Positions 7,225 through 11,547 of a stretch of DNA of 11,547 bases are shown here, in pieces. The notes beneath the pieces were generated by a model. That model did no database searches and had not been told where the DNA came from. It was given only the letters and a program-made list of their open reading frames with translations. The translations under genes and the position numbers were made by a program. Where the stretch lies: assembly GCA_964641965.1 (NCBI GenBank), contig CAZXLD010000084.1, positions 1 to 11,547 of the forward strand. The letters run 5' to 3'. Origin of the DNA: JAJDFU01 sp964641965 (GTDB lineage: Bacteria > Bacteroidota > Bacteroidia > Chitinophagales > Saprospiraceae). Positions within the stretch are counted from its first letter, which is position 1; every line of letters starts with the position of its first letter.

Positions 7225-8136
7225 TCATTTTCGGCTCAGATAAATCCCGGCTAGAATCAATCCCATACCGATAAGGTGACCAAACCCCACCATTTCACCG
7301 TCTAAAATTCCCCAACCTAAGGCTACGATTGGAATTAAATAAGTTACTGTAGATGAAAATAAGGGGTTGGTCCATTGGACCAGCTTAAAGAACAGGATAG
7401 AAGCCAAAACCGTCCCAATTAAAGCCAGTATACTTACATACCCTAGTGCCTCCCAACTGGCAGCTCCCTGCCGCATAACTGGAATAAAATCTGTGGTTAG
7501 CAAATAAACGAGTGCCGGCAGTCCAAAGAGTGAAAAGGAAACGGAACTTATCGTTACCGAACTTAGATCCCTCAAATAAGTGCCAACTGTATTGACACTG
7601 GTTCCATAACAGGCTGTTGCAAACACAACCAGAAGAGCATACCATAAATTGCCTACTTCACTGCTTCCGGCATTCAACAGGATTAGGGATATCGCTCCCA
7701 TCAAACCCAAAAACACCCCTAGCATTTTTGCCCATGCGAATTGACTTTTGAAAAAAAGGATACCGATAAATAAAGTAAATAATGGAGTAAGAGAATTTAA
7801 TATCCCTGTTACTGAACTGGAGATTTCAGTTTGGGCGATCGCAAAGAAAAAAGCCGGTAGTCCGCTTCCGAATAGTCCAACAACCAGAAAATATTTCAAT
7901 CGACTCCAATCTACCTTCCGGAATTGATAAATAAACACAGGTAGAAAAGCCAGGGCCGATATCCCAATGCGCAAAGTGGCTACCTGAGTGGGAGAAAATA
8001 CGATCAAGCTTTTCTTAATTAAGATGAAAGAGCTTCCCCATACCAGGCTTAATGCAGCAAGCACCAGAAAATTGCGAAGGTCATTCGCTTTTGAATCCGG
8101 AATAGGAATTGTATCAGAAATAGTCGGCTTTACCAT
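7225..8136 (-). CDS. EamA/DMT superfamily transporter
   Basis: 303 aa, typical for the drug/metabolite transporter superfamily. It has two EamA repeats of about five transmembrane helices each, roughly residues 22-155 and 165-300, in the inner membrane. The first repeat opens with LAALSLVWGSSFILIKK (26-42), matching the family's A-WGSSF-I-K signature, and contains LRIGISALAFLP (55-66). The second ends with LIPIVALGWGILDGEMVG (267-284) and LIGMGLILAGIYL (288-300), matching the P-V-A-L-GE and G-LI-GV signatures. The cargo of such proteins (amino acids, sugars, metabolites) cannot be read from the sequence. It starts at ATG 8136 with a polar N-terminal tail of about 20 residues. The acylase gene is divergent, with 172 bases between starts. 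Confidence 0.92.
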   Translation of the reverse strand: MVKPTISDTIPIPDSKANDLRNFLVLAALSLVWGSSFILIKKSLIVFSPTQVATLRIGISALAFLPVFIYQFRKVDWSRLKYFLVVGLFGSGLPAFFFAIAQTEISSSVTGILNSLTPLFTLFIGILFFKSQFAWAKMLGVFLGLMGAISLILLNAGSSEVGNLWYALLVVFATACYGTSVNTVGTYLRDLSSVTISSVSFSLFGLPALVYLLTTDFIPVMRQGAASWEALGYVSILALIGTVLASILFFKLVQWTNPLFSSTVTYLIPIVALGWGILDGEMVGFGHLIGMGLILAGIYLSRK

Positions 8137-8308
8137 TTGGTATGGGTTGTTTTTTCCTCAGACGGCTTTGTGCTCTTACTGGTTGGTAAAAGCTTTTTCT
8201 TTTCCATAGTTCAAATCTAACCCCAGATTGTTTAAGCTAAAGCTGTTTCTGTTGTCATTCGTTTTTAACTTTAGCTATTTGGATCCATCAATTAACACAC
8301 GTACCCGA
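8137..8308. promoter_or_regulatory. Divergent intergenic region between transporter and acylase genes
   Basis: 172 bases hold the promoters of both divergent genes. On the + strand TTG at 8252-8254 is followed 21 bases later by TATTTG at 8276-8281, which only loosely resembles the Bacteroidota -33/-7 boxes. The TTG at 8228 is in frame with the acylase, but the 27 residues it would add precede a complete signal peptide, so the stretch is treated as untranslated leader. Confidence 0.35.
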
Positions 8309-10483
8309 ATGCGACTCTTCTTTATCTTCTTGCTATTTCCTGGTTTCCTGATCGCCCAGCCGTTCGCCAAATCTGAAATTGAAGCTTGGGCCCAGCAAGC
8401 TAAACAAGTGATTATTACCCGAGACAACTGGGGGGTCCCACATATTTATGGCCCAACAGATGCCGATGCGGTATTCGGTATGATGTATGCGCAGTGCGAA
8501 GATGATTTCAAGCGCGTTGAACGCAATTACCTCGACGCACTTGGCTGGATGGCGCGGGCTTACGGCGAGTCTTATATCTGGCACGATTTGAGGGCCCGCA
8601 TGTTTTTGGATTCCAATGAAGCTGTTGCCCTTTATGAAGGCAGTCCCGATTGGTTGAAGCAAATTTGTGATTCCTGGGCGGCCGGCATCAATTATTTTTT
8701 GCATACCCACCCAGCTATTCAACCGGACTATATCCGCCGTTTCAAACCCTGGATGCCCTTTACGTTTAGCGAGGGGAGTATTGGTGGAGATATCACCAGA
8801 ATTCGATTAGACGGAGTCAAAGCTTTCTATGGCGATGGTAAATCAGGATTCCTGGATCCGTCCTGGTCTTTGGAAGCCGAGACTACCGGCTCCAACGGTT
8901 TCGCCATTGCTCCCGAGAAAAGTAAAAGTGGATCTGCGTTATTTTTAATCAATCCGCATACTTCCTTTTATTTCCGTACAGAACAACATGTGCAAAGTGA
9001 TGAAGGTCTCAACGTGTATGGTGCATCTACCTGGGGGCAATTCTTCATCTACCAGGGATTCAATGAAAATTGCGGATGGATGCACACTTCCACGTATGCG
9101 GATGCTATTGATCAATACAGGGAAACAATCGCAAGAACGGAGGAAGGCTACTTCTACCGGTATGGCAAGCAAACCCTACCGGTGGAAGAAAAACGAGTTA
9201 CCATTCCCTACAGAGATGGTGATGTTATGCAAGAAAAGGTTTTCACCCTTTATTACACCCATCACGGTCCTGTCATTCGACGTGAAGGAGAAAGCTGGAT
9301 CACCTTCCGCATGATGAATCGGCCCAAGGATGCCCTTCGCCAATCCTTCCTCCGTACCAAAGCCAATGATTACGATTCTTTTGTGGAAACCATGGCGATT
9401 CGAACGAACTCTTCGAACAATACGGTCTATGCCGACGGGGATGGACGAATCGCCTATTGGCATGGCAACTTTATCCCTAAGCGAGTGAATCCGGACCTCA
9501 ATTACAACGGATTAGTCAATGGCAGTGACCCCAATGCTGACTGGGATGGTTTACTGGAGTTGGATGAAATGATCCACGTGGTAGATCCCCCAAACGGTTG
9601 GATCCAAAATTGCAATGCAACACCCTACACAGTAGCGGGCACTGCAAGCCCAAGCCCGAAAGACTTTCCGGATTATGTAGCGCCGGACCGGGAAAACTTC
9701 AGAGGTATCAACGCAGTTCGAGTTTTAGACGACTATGAAGCCTTTGACCTCGACGACCTGATTAATGCAGCCAACGACCCAACTTTGGCTGCATTTGAAA
9801 AATTGATTCCTGCATTGGTCGAAGCGGTCAGGAAAGCATCAGTCAAAGACGACTCCGATATCCGAGAGGCTATCGATCTATTGGGCAATTGGGACTTCCA
9901 TTATGGCGAACAATCCATAGCGACCACCCTTGCCGTCTATTGGGGGGAGCGCGTCTACGATTTGGCCCGAAGCAGGAGAACAGATAAAGATGTACAAGAA
10001 CGGATCCTTTTGGATGAATTGATCTTACGACATTGCAGGGAGGAAGAAATGATGGAAGCGCTCCAAGAGGCTATTGCTTCTTTACAAACCGATTTTGGGG
10101 ATTGGAAAACACCTTGGGGAGCGATTAATCGATTCCAACGGTTAACAGGCAACATTCAGGAGATTTATGACGATAATAAGCCAAGTGTACCCGTAGGATT
10201 TACCTCATCGCGTTGGGGATCATTGGCAGCCTACGGAACAACGAGTCCTGATAATGTTAAGCGCAGATATGGTCGCCGAGGGAATAGCTTTGTAGCCGTG
10301 GTTGAATTTGGCCCTAAGTTGAAGGCTCGCGCAATAGTGAGCGGAGGCCAATCCGGTAATCCTGAATCTCCAAATTTTACAGATCAGGCTGAACTTTTTT
10401 GTAAGGGACAGTTTCGTGAGGTATATTTTTATCCGGAACAATTGGAAGGAAATACCAACAACAGTTACAATCCAGGGGAATAA
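8309..10483 (+). CDS. Exported penicillin acylase family Ntn hydrolase
   Basis: 724 aa from ATG 8309, chosen over the in-frame TTG 8228 because MRLFFIFLLFPGFLIAQ is a clean signal peptide. The family cleaves amide bonds of N-acylated compounds (beta-lactams, acyl-homoserine lactones, related amides) after self-processing into alpha and beta chains in the periplasm. The alpha part carries ITRDNWGVPHIYG (36-48). The predicted self-cleavage site is Gly194-Ser195 in TTGSNGFAIAP. From Ser195 as beta 1, His217 in LINPH is beta 23 and Ala264 is about beta 70, matching the nucleophile, His and oxyanion-hole positions of PvdQ/penicillin G acylase. The catalytic Asn probably lies in GWIQNCNATPY (430-440), at about beta 240-242. 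The C-terminal GGQSGNPESPNFTDQAELF and YFYPE segments are typical of acylase-like proteins in Bacteroidota. The full catalytic set suggests an active enzyme. Substrate is not determinable; an acyl-homoserine lactone acylase role is only possible. Confidence 0.92.
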   Translation: MRLFFIFLLFPGFLIAQPFAKSEIEAWAQQAKQVIITRDNWGVPHIYGPTDADAVFGMMYAQCEDDFKRVERNYLDALGWMARAYGESYIWHDLRARMFLDSNEAVALYEGSPDWLKQICDSWAAGINYFLHTHPAIQPDYIRRFKPWMPFTFSEGSIGGDITRIRLDGVKAFYGDGKSGFLDPSWSLEAETTGSNGFAIAPEKSKSGSALFLINPHTSFYFRTEQHVQSDEGLNVYGASTWGQFFIYQGFNENCGWMHTSTYADAIDQYRETIARTEEGYFYRYGKQTLPVEEKRVTIPYRDGDVMQEKVFTLYYTHHGPVIRREGESWITFRMMNRPKDALRQSFLRTKANDYDSFVETMAIRTNSSNNTVYADGDGRIAYWHGNFIPKRVNPDLNYNGLVNGSDPNADWDGLLELDEMIHVVDPPNGWIQNCNATPYTVAGTASPSPKDFPDYVAPDRENFRGINAVRVLDDYEAFDLDDLINAANDPTLAAFEKLIPALVEAVRKASVKDDSDIREAIDLLGNWDFHYGEQSIATTLAVYWGERVYDLARSRRTDKDVQERILLDELILRHCREEEMMEALQEAIASLQTDFGDWKTPWGAINRFQRLTGNIQEIYDDNKPSVPVGFTSSRWGSLAAYGTTSPDNVKRRYGRRGNSFVAVVEFGPKLKARAIVSGGQSGNPESPNFTDQAELFCKGQFREVYFYPEQLEGNTNNSYNPGE

Positions 10484-10550
10484 AAACGGAGCGCATTCCC
10501 TATCAAACGAAATTTTGATTAAAAAAAGGCCTTGCTTTATAGCGTAAAAT

Positions 10551-10997
10551 TTAAAGCATATCCTCGTGTAAGATGAATAAGTGGCCGCCGAGCCCATGCC
10601 CGGTAACGGCACCTTGAATCAAGTCTTGGCGGAAATAATGAAGAGGCTTTGAATCAGAAACAACCTGCTGAGAACTCCAGTGGCTTGCAGCTTTGCCTAA
10701 TCGATTCAAATTCAACAAGGAAGGTAGGACACTAATTCTGCCTTGCATCGGCAACCGGGGCTCCACGCATTCGCCATTGCAGGGATCAGAATCTACCAGG
10801 TTTTGAAAACTAAAATATAAGACCCTTGAGGATTCATTTCCCAGGTATGTTTTCATTTGGGTATCCAGCCACAGCCCTACCAGGCTTTGCCCCATGCTTT
10901 CAAACGGAGCCGAGCTGTTTTTGTCTTGGCATGCGGTCAGTAAAACGAGTAGTACGGCGAGTATCCAAAGAATGAATTGGTTAAACGAAGCTTTCAT
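10551..10997 (-). CDS. Small predicted lipoprotein, unknown function
   Basis: 148 aa starting at ATG 10997. The N-terminus is a lipoprotein signal: a short polar start (MKASFNQ), the hydrophobic run FILWILAVLLVLL (8-20), then lipobox LTAC with Cys23 as the lipidated residue. The mature part of about 125 residues has the pair Cys73 and Cys77 (DPCNGECVEP), possibly a disulphide, and a Gly/His-rich tail GAVTGHGLGGHLFILHE (129-145) that resembles a final beta-strand pair of a compact domain. I do not recognise a family. It converges with the acylase gene, 67 bases between stops, and no intrinsic terminator with a T-run is visible between them. The clear lipobox argues for a real gene. Confidence 0.72.
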   Translation of the reverse strand: MKASFNQFILWILAVLLVLLTACQDKNSSAPFESMGQSLVGLWLDTQMKTYLGNESSRVLYFSFQNLVDSDPCNGECVEPRLPMQGRISVLPSLLNLNRLGKAASHWSSQQVVSDSKPLHYFRQDLIQGAVTGHGLGGHLFILHEDML

Positions 10998-11021
10998 AAG
11001 TTAATAGAATTTCAGGTTTTG

Positions 11022-11047
11022 GTGTGCATTATTATTCCTTTGCACAC
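11022..11047. promoter_or_regulatory. Inverted repeat upstream of the lipoprotein gene
   Basis: GTGTGCA (11022-11028) pairs perfectly with TGCACAC (11041-11047) across a 12-base AT-rich spacer, 25-50 bases upstream of the lipoprotein ATG. It could be an operator half-site pair or a leader hairpin; there is no direct evidence for either. Confidence 0.4.
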
Positions 11048-11107
11048 TTCAAAGATGCATGCAAACACCCCCTCTTCGCCTCACCCTTTACCTGGGTTTA
11101 CCAAAAT

Positions 11108-11123
11108 TCCCCTAAAAAGGGGA
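11108..11123. repeat. Short hairpin TCCCC/GGGGA
   Basis: 5-bp GC-rich stem around the loop TAAAAA. No T-run follows on either strand, so it is not a convincing terminator. It may be part of the right-edge repeat cluster. Confidence 0.35.
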
Positions 11124-11170
11124 GGTCGTGACAGGCTCGGTAAACGGTATAAATGGTGCATTCGTCTCAG

Positions 11171-11192
11171 ACCGATTTAAATTGAGAAGGTC
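11171..11192 (+). repeat. Direct repeat, right copy
   Basis: 22 bases matching 224-245 at 20 positions, including the 13-base core AATTGAGAAGGTC. Here the segment is non-coding: the frame that reads IEKV at the left copy is interrupted by TAA. It probably marks a short duplicated or rearranged fragment of the same ancestral gene. Confidence 0.5.
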
Positions 11193-11288
11193 GCAAATTA
11201 AAACAAGCTTATTTTTCGGCTAATCAAGACATGAGCGATCGTAAGCTCTTGAACCGCAAAGCGGATGGGTAGGCCAGGTATACTTCGC

Positions 11289-11334
11289 CAAGGGGGCCCT
11301 TCCCCTTGCCTCGTTTAGCTAGGGCGAGGCTTTT
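11289..11334 (+). terminator. Tandem GC-rich hairpins ending in TTTT
   Basis: CAAGGGG (11289-11295) pairs with CCCCTTG (11302-11308) across a 6-base loop. It is followed at once by GCCTCG (11308-11313) pairing with CGAGGC (11325-11330), then TTTT at 11331-11334. The second hairpin has a terminator form on the + strand, but no + gene lies upstream, so it may equally be a repeat component. Confidence 0.4.
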
Positions 11335-11343
11335 AATCCGAAT

Positions 11344-11365
11344 GATTCACGGAAATCCGTGAATC
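11344..11365. repeat. Hairpin repeat module B, right copy
   Basis: Perfect 9-bp stem GATTCACGG / CCGTGAATC with an AAAT loop. It equals the left copy at 67-88 except for a compensatory outer pair (G-C for T-A) and one loop base. Confidence 0.7.
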
Positions 11366-11373
11366 GTGACGAA

Positions 11374-11407
11374 AAGTGGCTGAAAATAGGCTCATTTCCA
11401 ACCACTT
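11374..11407. repeat. Hairpin repeat module A, right copy
   Basis: AAGTGGCTGAAAA (11374-11386) pairs with 11395-11407 with two mismatches. The left arm is identical to that of the copy at 24-59. It lies 8 bases after module B, so the order of the two modules is reversed relative to the left edge. Confidence 0.65.
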
Positions 11408-11410
11408 ATA

Positions 11411-11445
11411 TCAGGATTAATCCTGACGAAGAGACCTCGTCAGGA
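11411..11445. repeat. Overlapping palindromes with alternative pairing
   Basis: 11411-11426 is a perfect 16-base palindrome, TCAGGATT|AATCCTGA. Its right half (from 11421) also forms the 9-bp stem TCCTGACGA / TCGTCAGGA with 11437-11445. The two structures compete for the same bases. The TGACG/CGTCA core recurs at the neighbouring repeats. Confidence 0.65.
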
Positions 11446-11455
11446 CTTGATAGCC

Positions 11456-11487
11456 CTGACGAATTGCAAAGTTTTGCAATTCGTCAG
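11456..11487. repeat. Long perfect hairpin
   Basis: 15-bp perfect inverted repeat CTGACGAATTGCAAA / TTTGCAATTCGTCAG with a 2-base centre. It is the strongest stem in the window and carries the same CTGACGA arm as its neighbours. No T-run follows, so it is not a classical terminator. Confidence 0.75.
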
Positions 11488-11497
11488 CCCTTTGGGT

Positions 11498-11518
11498 GGA
11501 AAATTCAATGAATTTTCC
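11498..11518. repeat. Hairpin GGAAAATTCA / TGAATTTTCC
   Basis: 10-bp perfect inverted repeat around a single central A. It is the last of the run of palindromes at the right edge, and the cluster may continue past the window. Confidence 0.6.
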
Positions 11519-11547
11519 GGGTTAACGTAGAGTAGACGAAAAAGGAG

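Larger units (their letters stand above)
10998..11547. other. Repeat-rich non-coding region
   Basis: 550 bases without a supportable gene. Short frames exist but lack family features. The part nearest the lipoprotein gene (10998-11100) should hold its promoter and leader, although no TAnnTTTG-like box is evident. From about 11108 onward the region is a chain of inverted repeats, listed separately. It resembles a dispersed intergenic repeat cluster rather than a mobile element with a transposase. Confidence 0.6.

Noticed and set aside
8228..8308. TTG start and first hydrophobic segment before the acylase
   Set aside because: A complete signal peptide follows ATG 8309, so the upstream hydrophobic residues are best explained as untranslated AT-rich leader.
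8333..8722. 129-aa frame opposite the acylase gene, and similar antisense frames across the large genes
   Set aside because: They sit wholly inside well-supported genes, show no family motifs, and their composition follows the opposite-strand codons.
492..10483. A coordinated novel multi-gene system (defence, secretion or biosynthesis)
   Set aside because: The genes change strand repeatedly, belong to common housekeeping or exported-hydrolase families, and show no operon coupling that would join them.
10510..10530. Hairpin ATCAAA/TTTGAT followed by an A-run as a terminator between the acylase and lipoprotein genes
   Set aside because: The stem is weak and AT-only, and the A-run lies on the wrong side for both strands (A after it on +, T before it on -).
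10977..11180. 67-aa + strand frame in the right flank
   Set aside because: It overlaps the lipoprotein start and crosses palindromes and the direct repeat; no recognisable sequence.
11213..11300. Possible tRNA or structured RNA in the right flank, suggested by CCGCAAAGCGG and GAGC...GCTC mini-stems
   Set aside because: No cloverleaf, no TTC-containing T-arm and no acceptor stem can be drawn; the mini-stems are only 4 bp.
11344..11518. CRISPR array
   Set aside because: The repeats are different palindromes of unequal length and spacing, not identical direct repeats with unique spacers, and there are no cas genes.

Overview
The window is most likely chromosomal DNA of a member of the Bacteroidota. 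The signs are the lack of clear Shine-Dalgarno sequences, the style of the exported hydrolases, an acylase of the QNCNATP type common in that phylum, and moderate GC. A position near Saprospiria or Cytophagia is a guess. There are six intact protein genes recognisable by family, one small lipoprotein of unknown role, one decayed gene fragment, and repeat-rich intergenic DNA at both edges.

Layout. 1-491 holds two modular hairpin repeats and a frameshifted gene remnant. 492-1631 (+) encodes an exported P1-family (DmpA-type) self-cleaving aminopeptidase. 1740-4406 (+) encodes a Pat-like protein: an ADP-forming acyl-CoA synthetase scaffold fused to a C-terminal GNAT acetyltransferase, with the phospho-histidine motif of the synthetase eroded. 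It meets, tail to tail with a 4-base gap, a two-TM potassium channel with an RCK domain (4411-5478, -). Divergent from that, 53 bases away, is an exported class-C beta-lactamase-fold protein (5532-6749, +) that has lost the nucleophile serine and the general-base lysine and is probably a pseudoenzyme. 6750-7224 is non-coding and carries a strong intrinsic terminator. 7225-8136 (-) is an EamA/DMT-type transporter. 8309-10483 (+) is an exported penicillin-acylase-family Ntn hydrolase with its catalytic set visible. 10551-10997 (-) is a small lipoprotein. 10998-11547 is non-coding and dense in palindromes, some of which share modules with the left edge.

The genes do not form an obvious pathway or operon. 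The longest co-directional run is the aminopeptidase and the Pat-like gene, separated by 108 bases. A loose theme is secreted or periplasmic amide and ester hydrolases (aminopeptidase, acylase, dead beta-lactamase fold) mixed with transport and protein-acetylation functions. I see no defence system, mobile-element transposase, CRISPR array, tRNA or rRNA. The points most worth a second look are the pseudoenzyme and the shuffled hairpin modules at the two edges.
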